NCBI RefSeq assembly: GCF_001748085.1
Contig: NZ_BBZK01000005.1
Location: 1-64,000, forward strand
From: Streptomyces sp. TP-A0874
Lineage (GTDB): Bacteria; Actinomycetota; Actinomycetes; Streptomycetales; Streptomycetaceae
Reading direction: 5' to 3'
Length of the DNA: 64,000 nucleotides
The notes below the pieces were generated by a model that was given only the letters and a program-made list of their open reading frames with translations, ran no database searches and was not told the DNA's origin. The translations under genes were made by a program, and so were the position numbers. Positions 54,469 through 64,000 of the stretch are shown here, in pieces (the first letter of the stretch is position 1; each line of letters opens with the position of its first letter).

Positions 54469-56526
54469 TCAGCCCTCCGAGGTGTCCGTCTCCTCGGGGC
54501 GCTCCTCCTTCTCCATCTGCACGGTCGGAGTGGTGCTCGCGCCGTTGGCCATCGTCAGCTCCCGGGGGGAGAGCACGGGGGGACGCGTGGAGGGGGTGCG
54601 CCGGGAGGAGCCCGTCCAGGCGGGGCGGGCCGGGCGCTTAACGATGGTGGCGAAGATCTCGGCGATCTGCTCCTTGTTGAGCGTCTCCTTCTCCAGCAGC
54701 GCCAGCACGAGGTTGTCGAGGACGTCGCGGTTCTCGACGAGGATCTCCCAGGCCTCGTTGTGCGCCGTCTCGATGAGCTTCTTGACCTCCTCGTCGACCA
54801 GCGCGGCGATCTCCTCCGAGTAGTCGCGCTGGTGGCCCATGTCACGCCCCAGGAACGGCTCGGCGTTCTCGGAGCCGAACTTGATCGCCCCGAGCCGCTC
54901 GGTCATGCCGTACTGGGTGACCATCGCGCGCGCCGTGGCGGTCGCCTTCTCGATGTCGTTCGCCGCACCAGTCGTGGGGTCGTGGAAGACCAGTTCCTCG
55001 GCCGCCCGGCCACCCAGCATGTAGGCCAGCTGGTCGAGCATCTCGTTCCGGGTGGTGGAGTACTTGTCCTCCTCGGGCAGCACCATGGTGTAGCCCAGCG
55101 CGCGTCCACGGGACAGGATCGTGATCTTGTGCACCGGGTCGCTGTTCGGAGAGGCCGCCGCGACCAGGGCGTGTCCGCCCTCGTGGTACGCGGTGATCTT
55201 CTTCTCCTTGTCGCTCATGATCCGGGTCCGCTTCTGCGGTCCGGCGACGACCCGGTCGATCGCCTCGTCCAGGAAGTTGTTGTCGATCAGCTTCTGGTTG
55301 GCACGGGCGGTGAGCAGCGCCGCCTCGTTGAGGACGTTGCTGAGGTCGGCTCCGGTGAAGCCGGGGGTACGCCGGGCCACCGCGCCGAGGTCGACGTCGG
55401 GCGCGACCGGCTTGCCCTTCTGGTGCACCTTGAGGATCTCCAGCCGGCCCTGCATGTCGGGGCGCTCGACGGCGATCTGCCGGTCGAAGCGGCCCGGGCG
55501 CAGCAGCGCGGGGTCGAGGATGTCCGGCCGGTTGGTGGCGGCGATCAGGATGACCCCGCCCTTGACGTCGAAGCCGTCCATCTCGACGAGGAGCTGGTTC
55601 AGCGTCTGCTCACGCTCGTCGTGGCCGCCGCCCATACCCGCGCCGCGGTGCCGGCCGACCGCGTCGATCTCGTCGACGAAGACGATCGCCGGAGCGTTCT
55701 GCTTGGCCTGCTCGAACAGGTCGCGGACCCGGGAGGCGCCGACACCGACGAACATCTCGACGAAGTCGGAGCCGGAGATCGAGTAGAACGGAACGCCCGC
55801 CTCGCCGGCCACCGCCCGGGCCAGCAGGGTCTTGCCGGTACCGGGAGGACCGTAGAGCAGCACGCCCTTGGGGATCTTGGCTCCGACGGCCTGGAACTTC
55901 GCCGGCTCCTGGAGGAACTCCTTGATCTCCTCGAGCTCCTCGACGGCCTCGTCCGCGCCGGCCACGTCGACGAAGGTTGTCTTCGGGGTGTCCTTGGTGA
56001 TCAGCTTCGCCTTGGACTTCCCGAAGTTCATGACCCGGGAGCCGCCGCCCTGCATCTGGTTCATCAGGAAGAGGAAGATGACCACGATGAGGATGAAGGG
56101 CAGGATCGTGATCAGCATCCCGACCAGCGGACTCTGCTTCTGCGGCGAAACGGTGTAACCGTCCGGCAGGGTGCTCTTGCTCTTGTCGTTGACCTTGGCC
56201 TGGAGGTCCTTGGCGAGGCCGCTGCCCTGGTCGCCGATGTAGCTCGCCTGCAGCTTGCTGCTGCCCTCGATCTTCTCGCCGCTCTTGAGCTCGACCTTGA
56301 TCTTGTTCTCGTCGCCGGTGGTGAGCTCGGCGGACTTGACCTTGTTCTCGGAGATCGCCTTGACGACCTGGCCGGTGTCCACCGTCTTGTAGCCGCCGGA
56401 CGACCCGACGACCTGCATCAACACGACCACGGCGAGGACGGCCAGCACGATCCACATGACCGGCCCACGGAAGTAGCGCTTCACGTCCATCCATACGGGG
56501 CGCGTGCGCCCCGTCCCTCCTGCCAC
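54469..56526 (-). CDS. ftsH: ATP-dependent zinc metalloprotease FtsH
   Basis: 685-residue membrane AAA+ protease. First helix [17 protein letters not shown] (~24-40), an extracytoplasmic domain, a second helix [20 protein letters not shown] (~133-152), Walker A GPPGTGKT, Walker [14 protein letters not shown] near [13 protein letters not shown], and zinc motif [10 protein letters not shown]. The tail is Pro/Thr-rich. It degrades membrane and regulatory proteins. The start could be GTG 56526 or ATG 56490 (MDVKRYF), the latter matching common annotation. A 9-bp inverted repeat lies 12 bases upstream of 56526. Confidence 0.95.
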   Translation of the reverse strand: MAGGTGRTRPVWMDVKRYFRGPVMWIVLAVLAVVVLMQVVGSSGGYKTVDTGQVVKAISENKVKSAELTTGDENKIKVELKSGEKIEGSSKLQASYIGDQGSGLAKDLQAKVNDKSKSTLPDGYTVSPQKQSPLVGMLITILPFILIVVIFLFLMNQMQGGGSRVMNFGKSKAKLITKDTPKTTFVDVAGADEAVEELEEIKEFLQEPAKFQAVGAKIPKGVLLYGPPGTGKTLLARAVAGEAGVPFYSISGSDFVEMFVGVGASRVRDLFEQAKQNAPAIVFVDEIDAVGRHRGAGMGGGHDEREQTLNQLLVEMDGFDVKGGVILIAATNRPDILDPALLRPGRFDRQIAVERPDMQGRLEILKVHQKGKPVAPDVDLGAVARRTPGFTGADLSNVLNEAALLTARANQKLIDNNFLDEAIDRVVAGPQKRTRIMSDKEKKITAYHEGGHALVAAASPNSDPVHKITILSRGRALGYTMVLPEEDKYSTTRNEMLDQLAYMLGGRAAEELVFHDPTTGAANDIEKATATARAMVTQYGMTERLGAIKFGSENAEPFLGRDMGHQRDYSEEIAALVDEEVKKLIETAHNEAWEILVENRDVLDNLVLALLEKETLNKEQIAEIFATIVKRPARPAWTGSSRRTPSTRPPVLSPRELTMANGASTTPTVQMEKEERPEETDTSEG

Positions 56527-56537
56527 AGTGAGGCACC

Positions 56538-56562
56538 GACGGTCACTCTGCGGGTGACCGTC
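56538..56562. repeat. Inverted repeat directly upstream of ftsH
   Basis: GACGGTCAC-N7-GTGACCGTC, perfect 9-bp arms. Position suits an operator or a 5' hairpin of ftsH. Confidence 0.5.
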
Positions 56563-56698
56563 CGTGCGTACGGTGAATTACTCGACCTGTTGAAGACTGA
56601 CCTACGGACGGTACATCAGCATTGTCCCCCGGCGCTGCCCGGGATCGCGCTCAACCCGCCTCCCCTGTCAACGCCGGGAACCGGCCCCGGGTTCCCGG

Positions 56699-57262
56699 TC
56701 AGCCGCCGTAGACGTGCGGCGCCAGCGTCCCGACGAACGGCAGGTTCCGGTACCGCTCCGCGTAGTCCAGGCCATAGCCGACCACGAACTCGCTGGGGAT
56801 GTCGAAACCGACGTACTTCACGTCGATGGCGACCTTCGCGGCGTCCGGCTTCCGCAGCAGGGTGCAGACGTTGAGCGAGGCCGGCCCGCGGGAGCTCAGG
56901 TTGGACAGCAGCCAGGAGAGGGTGAGCCCGGAGTCGATGATGTCCTCGACGATCAGCACGTCCCGCCCGGCGATGTCGGTGTCCAGGTCCTTGAGGATCC
57001 GCACCACCCCGGAGGACTTGGTGCCGGCTCCGTAGGAGGAGACCGCCATCCAGTCCATGGTGACGGGGGTGGACAGCGCCCTCGCCAGATCCGCCATCAC
57101 CATCACCGCGCCCTTGAGGACACCGACGATGAGTAGCTCCCGGCCCGCGTACTCCGCGTCGATCTTCGCCGCCAGCTCGGCCAGCTTCGCGTCGATCTCT
57201 TCCTTGGTGATGAGCACCGACTCCAGGTCGGCACCCATGTCCTTCTCGTCCACCCGTGTCAC
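56699..57262 (-). CDS. hpt: Hypoxanthine phosphoribosyltransferase
   Basis: Salvages hypoxanthine and guanine with PRPP. 187 residues from GTG 57262. [36 protein letters not shown], the PRPP motif [14 protein letters not shown] and [17 protein letters not shown] are all present. Other possible starts are GTG 57253 and ATG 57238 (MGADLE); none has a strong ribosome site, and the domain is whole from each. It follows tilS, a conserved tilS-hpt-ftsH order. Confidence 0.94.
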   Translation of the reverse strand: MTRVDEKDMGADLESVLITKEEIDAKLAELAAKIDAEYAGRELLIVGVLKGAVMVMADLARALSTPVTMDWMAVSSYGAGTKSSGVVRILKDLDTDIAGRDVLIVEDIIDSGLTLSWLLSNLSSRGPASLNVCTLLRKPDAAKVAIDVKYVGFDIPSEFVVGYGLDYAERYRNLPFVGTLAPHVYGG

Positions 57263-57320
57263 TCTCGGTTGATTCGGCCCGAACACCGGGGGTACCGGCC
57301 CGGCTGGACCGACGTTCGGC

Positions 57321-58496
57321 TCAGTGCTCGGCGGCGGCCTCGTCGCGCCGTCGGATGACCAGACTGCCACACCGCCTCCGGGCCTCGACGCGGCCGGGCA
57401 GATTGATCACCCCCTGCCCGTGCCAGTCGGTGATCAACCGGTCGACTTCCACGATGTGTCTGGCGAAGAGCGAACCCGGCGGGGAGCCCGCGGTCACCGC
57501 CGCCCGGCGGAGGACCCGGCGGCGGACGGCCGGCGGCAGCGGGCTGAGCAGCCCGATGTCCAGGCTGCCCGGCTCGGCCGGGTCGCTCGCGGCGCGGACC
57601 CGCCGCTCAGCCTCGCCGGCCCAGCTGTCCAGGGCGTCGGCGTCGTCCCGGGAGAGCTGGGCGGTCCGGGCGAGCGCCTCGATGACCCCCTTGCCGAGCG
57701 CCTTCTCCAGCGCGGGAAGGCCCTCGTGGCGGAGCCGGGAGCGGGTGTAGGCCGGATCGCAGTTGTGCGGATCGTCCCAGACCGGGAGCGACTGGACGAG
57801 GCAGGCCTTCCGAGCGGTCTGCCGGTCCAGCAGCAGGAAGGGGCGGCGGTAGCGGCCACCGGTGCCGGAGACGGCCGCCATACCGGAGAGCGAGCGGGTG
57901 CCGGAGCCGCGGGCCAGCCCGAGGAGCACGGTCTCCGCCTGGTCGTCCCGGGTGTGGCCGAGGAGTACGGCGGCGGCGCCGTGCCGCTCGGCGGCGGCGT
58001 CCAGCGCGGCGTAGCGGGCGTCCCGGGCCGCGGCTTCCGGCCCGCCCGACCTGCCCACCGCGACGGTGACGGTCTCCACCGGGTCCAGCCGGAGTTCCCG
58101 CAGGCGGTTGGCGACTTCGGTGGCGCGCCGGTCGGAGCCGGACTGCAGTCCGTGGTCGACGGTGACCCCGCCGGCGCGGAAGCCGAGCCTGGGGGCCTCG
58201 AAGGCGAGGGCGGAGGCGAGCGCCATGGAGTCCGCCCCGCCGCTGCAGGCGACGAGCACCAGGGGCGGGAGCGGCGCCCCGGGATGGGTGGGCCGCGGCG
58301 CGGCGACGCGGTGCCGGGCGGCGGGCTCGGCGGACGGGCCGAGGGGGGCGGTGTCGGCGGACGGCGGGTCGGTGGGCGGGACGGCGGGCCCGGCGCCGGC
58401 GGGCGGCGCGGGCTCGGTCGAGGCGTCGCGGAGGATGTCGTGGAGTACGCGGCGGACCGCCAGGCGTATCGCCGCGACCGCTGGATGGGGACCCAT
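57321..58496 (-). CDS. tilS: tRNA(Ile)-lysidine synthase
   Basis: Adds lysine to C34 of the isoleucine tRNA that reads AUA, essential for decoding. 391 residues. The PP-loop is [16 protein letters not shown], with [31 protein letters not shown] and RPFLLLDR following. It has an unusual Pro/Ala-rich lead of about 70 residues before the PP-loop ([14 protein letters not shown] and more), not needed for the fold. ATG 58496 has GGGAGGGAA ahead. The 227-base gap upstream holds its promoter. Confidence 0.93.
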   Translation of the reverse strand: MGPHPAVAAIRLAVRRVLHDILRDASTEPAPPAGAGPAVPPTDPPSADTAPLGPSAEPAARHRVAAPRPTHPGAPLPPLVLVACSGGADSMALASALAFEAPRLGFRAGGVTVDHGLQSGSDRRATEVANRLRELRLDPVETVTVAVGRSGGPEAAARDARYAALDAAAERHGAAAVLLGHTRDDQAETVLLGLARGSGTRSLSGMAAVSGTGGRYRRPFLLLDRQTARKACLVQSLPVWDDPHNCDPAYTRSRLRHEGLPALEKALGKGVIEALARTAQLSRDDADALDSWAGEAERRVRAASDPAEPGSLDIGLLSPLPPAVRRRVLRRAAVTAGSPPGSLFARHIVEVDRLITDWHGQGVINLPGRVEARRRCGSLVIRRRDEAAAEH

Positions 58497-58707
58497 TTCC
58501 GGTTCCCTCCCTGGTTCGGTGGGTGTCTCGGGGCCGTGCGGCCTTCCGTCACGGTTTCCGTCGCCGGTCCGGCACAGGGTTCGGCCACGGGATTTTCGTC
58601 ACAATGAGTACGGGTATGGTGACAGAGAAGAGCCGTTACCCGAGCATCGCACGCCTATCCCGCGTCATAGCGTCCCTCGGACGGGTGATTGAGGGGGCTC
58701 AGTCCGC

Positions 58708-58722
58708 ACAGCGCTCCGCTGT
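58708..58722. terminator. Small hairpin after the zincin-like gene
   Basis: ACAGCG-CTC-CGCTGT, 6-bp stem starting right after the stop at 58724. Weak. Confidence 0.3.
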
Positions 58723-58723
58723 T

Positions 58724-59860
58724 TCACGACTCGGCCCTCCGGTGCACTCGCGCGACCCAGTCCGCCGGTTTGGTGATCTCCGCCTTGGTCGGGAGGGTGT
58801 TGGGCGAGGTCCACACCCGGTTGAACCCTTCCATACCGACCTCCTCGACGACCGCCCGCACGAAACGCTCACCGTCCCGGTACTGCCGGAGCTTGGCGTC
58901 CAGCCCGAGAAGCCTGCGCAGCGCCTGGTCGAGCCGGCCCGCCCCGCTGGCCCGCCGCTTCTGGAACTTCTCGCGGATCTCCGCGACGGAGGGCACCACC
59001 TGAGGGCCCACGCCGTCCATGACGTAGTCGGCATGGCCCTCCAGCAGTGACATCACGGCCGTGAGCCGGCCCAGGATCTCCCGCTGCTCGGCGGTCTGGA
59101 CCACCTCGATCAGGCCGCGACCGCCCTCCCCCTCGGCCGGGTCCTCCCCGGACCTCCCGCCGGCGAGGGACTGCACCGCCTCCCGGAGCCGCTCCAGAAG
59201 CGTCCCGGGATCGACCTCGGTCTCCGCCAGGAAGCTCTGGATCTCGCCCTCGATGTGGTCCCGCAGCCACGGCACGGCGGTGAACTGGGTGCGGTGGGTC
59301 TCCTCGTGCAGGCAGACCCAGAGCCGGAAGTCGTGGGGGTCGACGTCCAGTTCCCGTTCGACGTGCACGATGTTCGGCGCGACGAGCAGCAGCCGGCCGC
59401 CCCCGCCGTCGCCGGAGGGCAGGTCCCGGCTCGCCGGGGCGAAGGTCTCGTACTGGCCCAGCACCCGGGAGGCGAGGAAGGACAGCAGCATGCCCACCTC
59501 GACACCGGTGACCTTGCCGCCGACCGCGCCGAGCACCATCCCGCCGGGCCCGGCGCCGCGCCGCTGCCGCATCTTCTCCAACAGCGGCTTGAGCACTTCT
59601 CTGAACCCGGCGACGTTCGCGCGGATCCAGCCGGCCCGGTCCACCACCAGCACCGGGGTGTCCCGCTGGGCGGCGCCGCCCTCCGCCATCCGGGTGAAGG
59701 AGCGCACATGCTCCTCGGCGGCCTGGGCGTGCCTGCGCAGTTCGGCGACGACGGCCCGGGCCTCGTCACGACTGACCTCAGGACCGGACTTCACCAACCG
59801 GGTCGCCGTCGCGACGGCGAGGTTCCAGTCCACCAGCTCCATGCCACCGATGCTCGTCAT
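58724..59860 (-). CDS. Zinc-dependent metalloprotease-like protein (DUF2342/F420-biosynthesis-associated type)
   Basis: 378 residues. The zincin motif is WVCLHEETHRTQF (HExxH), with a third ligand probably in LLEGHADYVMDGVG. VVDRAGWIRANVAGFREVL and FLASRVLGQYETFAP are typical of the actinobacterial family sometimes labelled coenzyme F420 biosynthesis-associated. Its substrate is unknown. No signal peptide; GGM-rich turns near 105 are not a convincing membrane helix. The ATG at 59860 lies six bases after TAACGT. Confidence 0.85.
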   Translation of the reverse strand: MTSIGGMELVDWNLAVATATRLVKSGPEVSRDEARAVVAELRRHAQAAEEHVRSFTRMAEGGAAQRDTPVLVVDRAGWIRANVAGFREVLKPLLEKMRQRRGAGPGGMVLGAVGGKVTGVEVGMLLSFLASRVLGQYETFAPASRDLPSGDGGGGRLLLVAPNIVHVERELDVDPHDFRLWVCLHEETHRTQFTAVPWLRDHIEGEIQSFLAETEVDPGTLLERLREAVQSLAGGRSGEDPAEGEGGRGLIEVVQTAEQREILGRLTAVMSLLEGHADYVMDGVGPQVVPSVAEIREKFQKRRASGAGRLDQALRRLLGLDAKLRQYRDGERFVRAVVEEVGMEGFNRVWTSPNTLPTKAEITKPADWVARVHRRAES

Positions 59861-59866
59861 GGTTTC

Positions 59867-59872
59867 ACGTTA
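59867..59872 (-). promoter_or_regulatory. -10 element, leaderless start of the zincin-like gene
   Basis: TAACGT, then GAAACC, then the ATG at 59860 on the minus strand. Confidence 0.5.
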
Positions 59873-59947
59873 CGTCTCCGGGACTCCGGGTGGGAGAAAC
59901 CTGCGGCGGCGCATCGGAGGTCGCCCGGCGGGGCCCACCGGTGGAGC

Positions 59948-61495
59948 TCACCGGCAACCGCAGTTGGCCGTCGCGGACGCCAGCCGGTCCAGGGCCGCCT
60001 GGGCCTGCTGCGGGTCCGTCGTGCCGTTGGCCATGAACGCGAAGGCGAGCAGCCGGCCGTCGGCGTCGACCACCGTTCCGGCGAGGGTGTTCACCCCCGT
60101 CAGCGTGCCGGTCTTGGCCCGAACCATGCCGGTGCCGGCCGAGGGCTCCCGGTAACGGCTGCGCAGGGTGCCGCTGAACCCCGCCACCGGCAGGCCGGTG
60201 ACGGCGGCCCGCAACTGCGGGCGGTCCGGGTCGGAGGCCCGTACCAGCAGCTGCGCCAGGAAGGCAGCGGAGGCCTTGTCCCGCCGGTCGAGGCCGCTGC
60301 CGTCGGCCAGGCGCACCCCGGACAGCGGCAGGCCGAGCCCGGCCAACCGCGCCCGCACGGCCTTGCCGGCGCCGGCGAAGCTCGCCGGTCGGCCCTCGGC
60401 CACGGCGGTCTCCCGGGCGAGCGCCTCGGCGATGTCGTTGTCGCTGTGCGTCAGCGCCCGCTCGGCCAGCGCGGACAGCGGCATGGAGCGGGCGGTGGCG
60501 AGCCGTTCGGCCCCCTTCCGGGCGGTCCCGGCGCGTGGGGTTCCCCGCACCTCGATCCCCCGGTCGCGCAGCAGTCCGGCGAAGGTCTGCGCGGCGTGCT
60601 CCGCCGGATCGGCGGAGCGCTCGGCGGGACCGCTGTCGCTCTTCCCACCGTCGATCCGCCCCTCGTCGATCATCAAGGCGCTGACCGGGGCGATGTTCTC
60701 GTTCGGGCCGATGGGGTGCCGGGTCGGGCCGGAGTAGCGCGAGGTGTCGTAGGCCAGCCTGACCGTCCGGCTGCCCCGGCGTTCCAGGGCGCGGACGGTG
60801 TCGTCGGCGAGTTTCCGCAGGTTGGCCGGCGGCGGGAAGCCGGCCACCGACTTCTTCGGGGCGCGTGCGGTCAGCGTCGGGTCGCCTCCCCCGACGAGCA
60901 CGATCTCGCGGGCCCCGGAGCCGGCGACGACCCTGGTCTCCAGCCGGTGGTCCGGGCCGAGTGCATCGAGCGCCGCCACCACGGTGGCGATCTTGATCGT
61001 GGAGGCGGGTACGGCCGGGGTGTCGGCCTTCGAGCCGTAGACCTGCCGGCCGCTGGCGACGTCCACCACGGAGGCGCCCGTCAGGGCGGGCAGCGCGGGG
61101 TCCTTCAGCAGCGGCGTGAGCGCGTCGGCCAGACCCGCGCGGGTGGGCGCCGGCACCGCCCCCGGGGAGTCCGCCGGGCGGCCGCCGGCGCCGAGCGCGG
61201 CCAGTACCCCGCCTCCCGGGAGGTCGCCGGGCGCGCTCGGACCGCCGGTGGGATCCTGGTCGCGGGCCCCCGCGCCATCCGGCCTACCGTGATGCTCGCC
61301 ACCCCTGGTCTCCCCGGCCCGGGCGCGGGCGCGTTCGGCCGTACGCTGACCGGAGTCCCACGGGCCGGCCGCGGCCACCGCGCCCACCGCCACCACCAGG
61401 CCGAGCAGCGCGGAGGCGGCCGCCAACCGCCACGGGGGCAGCGTCCGCCAGCGGTCGATCAGCCAGTCCGGCCACCTCGATCCGGTCTCCGGCAT
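59948..61495 (-). CDS. dacB: D-alanyl-D-alanine carboxypeptidase/endopeptidase (PBP4 type)
   Basis: Trims D-Ala or crosslinks in peptidoglycan outside the membrane. 515 residues. One N-terminal membrane helix (LAAASALLGLVVAVGAVAAAG), a disordered linker, then the S13 domain with SxxK in PASTIKIA, SDN in LTHSDNDIAEAL and KTG in VRAKTGTLTG. A family insertion of about 170 residues lies between the first two motifs. ATG 61495 has AAAGGGG eight bases ahead. The open frame extends far upstream on this strand only by GC bias. It is divergent from ppa. Confidence 0.93.
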   Translation of the reverse strand: MPETGSRWPDWLIDRWRTLPPWRLAAASALLGLVVAVGAVAAAGPWDSGQRTAERARARAGETRGGEHHGRPDGAGARDQDPTGGPSAPGDLPGGGVLAALGAGGRPADSPGAVPAPTRAGLADALTPLLKDPALPALTGASVVDVASGRQVYGSKADTPAVPASTIKIATVVAALDALGPDHRLETRVVAGSGAREIVLVGGGDPTLTARAPKKSVAGFPPPANLRKLADDTVRALERRGSRTVRLAYDTSRYSGPTRHPIGPNENIAPVSALMIDEGRIDGGKSDSGPAERSADPAEHAAQTFAGLLRDRGIEVRGTPRAGTARKGAERLATARSMPLSALAERALTHSDNDIAEALARETAVAEGRPASFAGAGKAVRARLAGLGLPLSGVRLADGSGLDRRDKASAAFLAQLLVRASDPDRPQLRAAVTGLPVAGFSGTLRSRYREPSAGTGMVRAKTGTLTGVNTLAGTVVDADGRLLAFAFMANGTTDPQQAQAALDRLASATANCGCR

Positions 61496-61579
61496 GGGAC
61501 CAACCCCTTTCGCCACCACACCCGCGCGTGAGGGACACTTAATCACCCGAAGTATGTGTTGATCATGAAGGAGCCACCC

Positions 61580-62074
61580 GTGGAGTTCGACGTCACCATC
61601 GAGATCCCGAAGGGTTCGCGGAACAAGTACGAGGTAGATCACGAGACCGGACGCATCCGTCTGGACCGTCGGCTCTTCACCTCGACCAGTTACCCCGCTG
61701 ACTACGGTTTCGTCGAGAACACCCTGGGTGAGGACGGCGACCCGCTGGACGCGCTGGTGATCCTGGACGAGCCCACCTTCCCCGGATGCCTGATCAAGTG
61801 CCGGGCGATCGGCATGTTCCGGATGACCGACGAGGCCGGGGGCGACGACAAGCTGCTCTGCGTGCCGGCCTCCGACCCGCGGGTGGAGCACCTGCGCGAC
61901 ATCCACCACGTGTCGGAGTTCGACCGGCTGGAGATCCAGCACTTCTTCGAGGTCTACAAGGACCTGGAGCCCGGCAAGTCGGTGGAGGGGGCCAACTGGG
62001 TGGGCCGCGCCGAGGCCGAGGCGGAGGTGGCGGCCTCCATCAAGCGGCTGGAGGCCGCGGGCGGCGCGCACTGA
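61580..62074 (+). CDS. ppa: Inorganic pyrophosphatase (soluble, family I)
   Basis: Hydrolyses pyrophosphate and drives many biosyntheses. 164 residues: [50 protein letters not shown] (the DxDxxD-type metal site DGDPLD), and VEHLRDIHH. Start GTG 61580 (VEFDVTIEI) has AAGGAG six bases ahead; the ATG at 61556 adds an unrelated lead. It is followed by a strong hairpin. Confidence 0.97.
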   Translation: MEFDVTIEIPKGSRNKYEVDHETGRIRLDRRLFTSTSYPADYGFVENTLGEDGDPLDALVILDEPTFPGCLIKCRAIGMFRMTDEAGGDDKLLCVPASDPRVEHLRDIHHVSEFDRLEIQHFFEVYKDLEPGKSVEGANWVGRAEAEAEVAASIKRLEAAGGAH

Positions 62075-62093
62075 GCGGAACCCGAGCAGCGGT

Positions 62094-62129
62094 ACGGCGG
62101 GCGGGCACCGGTCGGTGCCCGCCCGCCGT
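62094..62129 (+). terminator. Terminator after ppa
   Basis: 16-bp stem ACGGCGGGCGGGCACC against GGTGCCCGCCCGCCGT with a GGTC loop, 20 bases past the ppa stop. No T-tract. Confidence 0.75.
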
Positions 62130-62317
62130 GCGTCCGGGCACCGGTCGGCGTTCCCCGCGGACAGCGGGCGGGGTGCTCGTCGGACCCCGCGGGCGATCCT
62201 GCATCCTGGCAACTGGCACCGCTGCCGGTCGGGCGGGCGGCGGGAGACCGGTGGCCGCCGGAACCGGTTCGGAGCAGGGTGGATACCCCGGAGACAGACG
62301 AGGAGGGACGGGAAGCA

Positions 62318-64000
62318 GTGGTCGTCGACCCCAAGTGGAACAACGACTCGGGTGACGACCCCGAGGACCGCAAGCCGCGGTCGGACGAGGCGCGCAGCGC
62401 CTTCACCCCTCCGCTGGGCGTACCCCTGCCGCCGGTCCCCGAGGAGGAGCACCCGACCTCGGAGTTCGCCATACCCAGCGGGGTGGCCGCCGGCCCCGAC
62501 GAGGAGCCGGAGGGCTCCGCCTTCGCCACCCCGTCCGGACAGGAACACCGGGACACCGGAAACCTCAGCGCCTCCTTCACGCCTCCGGGGGGCATACCGG
62601 CGCTCCGGCCGTCCCGAGAGCTGCCCTGGCAGGACCGGATGCGCACCATGCTCCGGATGCCGGTGGGCGAGCGCCCCGTCCCGGAGCGCGCGGAGCGTCC
62701 TGAGGACGAGATAGGCCCGGCCATCCCGCGGGTGCTGGACCTGACCCTGCGTATCGGGGAGCTGCTGCTGGCGGGCGGCGAGGGCGCCGAGGACGTGGAG
62801 GCCGCGATGTTCGGCCTCGCCCACGCCTACGGGCTGGGCCGGTGCGAACCGACCGTCACCTTCACCCTGATCTCGGTCTCCTACCAGCCGTCGCTGGTCG
62901 ACGACCCGGTGACGGCCAGTCGGACGGTGCGCCGCCGGGGCACCGACTACACCCGGCTGTCCGCCGTCTACCGGCTGGTGGACGACATCACCTCGGAGGA
63001 CGTCGAGGTGACCCTGGAGGAGGCGTACCGGCGGCTGGCGGAGATCCGACGCAACCGCCACCCCTACTCCGGCTGGGCGCTGACGGCGGCCAGCGGCGGG
63101 CTGGCCGGCGGGGCGAGCCTGCTGGCCAGCGGCGCGGACATCCGGGCCGGGCTGGCCTGGGTGGTGTTCTTCGCGGCGGCCCTGGGGGCGATGCTCGGCG
63201 ACCGGCTGGCCTGGCTGGCCTCGGGGCGCGGGCTTCCGGAGTTCTACCAGTTCGTGGTCGCGGCGATGCCGCCCGCCGCGATAGGGGTCACACTCAGCCT
63301 GGCGGGCCAGGGCGTGCAGGCCTCGGCGGTCATCACCGGTGGGCTCTACGCGCTGATCCCCGGGCGGGCGCTGGTCGCCGGCGTCCAGGACGGTCTGACC
63401 GGCTACTACATCACCGCCTCCGCCCGGCTGATGGAGGTCTGCTACCTGATCGTGGGGATCGTGGTCGGCGTGCTGACGGTGCTGTACGCCGGGGTGCAGC
63501 TCAACGCCAACCTCAGTCCGGACGAGGTGGTCCACCACATCTCGCGGCCCGGGGTGCAGATCTTCGCGGCGATGCTGCTGTCGCTGTCGTTCTGCGTGCT
63601 GCTCCAGCAGGAACGTCACACCGTGCTGGCCGCCACCCTGAACGGCGGGATCGCCTGGGTCGCCTTCGGCGCGCTGCACGATGTCGGCGGGATCTCACCG
63701 GTGATCTCCACGACGATCGCGGCTGGGCTGGTCGGCCTCTTCGGCCAGCTGATGTCGCGGTACCGCTACGCCTCGGCGCTTCCCTACGTCACCGCGGCGA
63801 TCGGGCCGCTGCTGCCCGGTAGCGCCACCTACTTCGGTCTGCTCGGCCTTGCCCAGAACGACCTGGAGGCCGGGGTCACCTCACTGACCAGGGCCGCGGC
63901 GCTGGCGCTGGCCATCGCCATCGGGGTCAACCTGGGCGGCGAGGTCGCCAGGCTCTTCCTGAAGGTGCCGGGCACCTCCGACGAGGAGGCGCTGAGCCGC
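62318..64000 (+). CDS. ThrE-family threonine/serine exporter, 3' end beyond the window
   Basis: 561 codons seen, still open at the right edge. About 130 residues of disordered N-terminus are followed by the DUF1212/ThrE domain (LRIGELLLAGGEGAEDVEAAM, the catalytic-like cytoplasmic part) and a run of membrane helices with ITGGLYALIPGRALVAGVQDG and the C-terminal half LNGGIAWVAFGALHDVGG. It exports threonine and serine in Corynebacterium. The N-terminal region has four copies of an S-x-F-x-x-P-x-G-like motif. GTG 62318 was chosen; GTG 62279 is also possible. Confidence 0.9.
   Translation, partial: MVVDPKWNNDSGDDPEDRKPRSDEARSAFTPPLGVPLPPVPEEEHPTSEFAIPSGVAAGPDEEPEGSAFATPSGQEHRDTGNLSASFTPPGGIPALRPSRELPWQDRMRTMLRMPVGERPVPERAERPEDEIGPAIPRVLDLTLRIGELLLAGGEGAEDVEAAMFGLAHAYGLGRCEPTVTFTLISVSYQPSLVDDPVTASRTVRRRGTDYTRLSAVYRLVDDITSEDVEVTLEEAYRRLAEIRRNRHPYSGWALTAASGGLAGGASLLASGADIRAGLAWVVFFAAALGAMLGDRLAWLASGRGLPEFYQFVVAAMPPAAIGVTLSLAGQGVQASAVITGGLYALIPGRALVAGVQDGLTGYYITASARLMEVCYLIVGIVVGVLTVLYAGVQLNANLSPDEVVHHISRPGVQIFAAMLLSLSFCVLLQQERHTVLAATLNGGIAWVAFGALHDVGGISPVISTTIAAGLVGLFGQLMSRYRYASALPYVTAAIGPLLPGSATYFGLLGLAQNDLEAGVTSLTRAAALALAIAIGVNLGGEVARLFLKVPGTSDEEALSR

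Noticed and set aside
54112..56874. 920-codon plus-strand frame over ftsH
   Set aside because: Shadow of ftsH; no domain recognisable.
59948..63679. Very long open frame (1243 codons) on the minus strand across dacB, ppa and thrE
   Set aside because: Only the part up to 61495 has protein character (membrane helix, S13 motifs). The rest is the GC-driven shadow of ppa and thrE on the other strand.
62842..63822. Frame of 326 codons on the plus strand within thrE
   Set aside because: Lies in another frame of the ThrE-family gene, which has the real membrane helices and motifs.

Overview
This window is a stretch of chromosome from a high-GC actinomycete, almost certainly Streptomyces or a close relative. 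The reasons are strong GC bias at third codon positions, many GTG starts, the intact sigE-cseA-cseB-cseC cell-envelope stress operon, Lsr2, DisA next to RadA, a short ArgA-type acetyltransferase, and a single TTA codon (the bldA-dependent codon) among about 60 genes. The sequence looks like core chromosome: no tRNA or rRNA gene, CRISPR array, insertion sequence, prophage or integration site was seen, and no gene looks broken. The last gene (threonine/serine exporter) is cut by the right edge.

Layout, left to right. 0.1-8 kb: proC, a two-gene ABC-2 exporter with an operator-like palindrome on its start codon, a membrane protein, ilvD, a TetR regulator coupled to a TIM-barrel isomerase, and a Ppx/GppA phosphatase. 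8-12.4 kb: a cysteine-rich conserved protein, a TIM-barrel protein plus TetR pair under a perfect 13-bp inverted repeat, and a sigma-like/zinc-finger/BACON membrane protein. 12.6-18 kb: radA-disA, an anchored surface protein, and a YeeE/YedE sulfur transporter preceded by a 27-residue Cys-containing leader peptide. 18-26.3 kb: mutY, sigE-cseABC, a LytM peptidase, and a NACHT NTPase. 26.3-33.6 kb: clpC, lsr2, argA-like, blaI-like, two small proteins, and a sortase-type surface protein. 33.7-39 kb: the cofactor operon DUF2520-panC-nadB-nadC-coaX. 39-46.4 kb: a PLP lyase, a two-component system split by a hemerythrin gene, and a MidA-like methyltransferase with an orphan NuoD paralogue. 46.5-50.2 kb: an osmoprotectant-type ABC importer with a divergent ATPase. 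50.3-58.5 kb: folK-folB-(NTF2-like)-folP-folE, ftsH, hpt, tilS. 58.7-64 kb: a zincin-like protein, a PBP4-type carboxypeptidase, ppa and a ThrE-family exporter.

Many genes fall into functional groups: envelope stress and peptidoglycan (sigE-cseABC, LytM, PBP4, surface proteins), genome maintenance and c-di-AMP (radA, disA, mutY), proteolysis (clpC, ftsH, zincin), cofactors (pan/nad/coaX, folate) and purine salvage/tRNA modification (hpt, tilS). The most striking unlisted pattern is the number of genes with a TANNNT hexamer exactly 6-7 bases before the start codon. This predicts leaderless mRNAs for at least 18 transcripts and also helps to fix several start codons and two small genes. The most interesting single locus is the orphan NuoD paralogue beside a MidA-like arginine methyltransferase: it carries the Arg that this enzyme class modifies, but has lost the quinone-binding Tyr.
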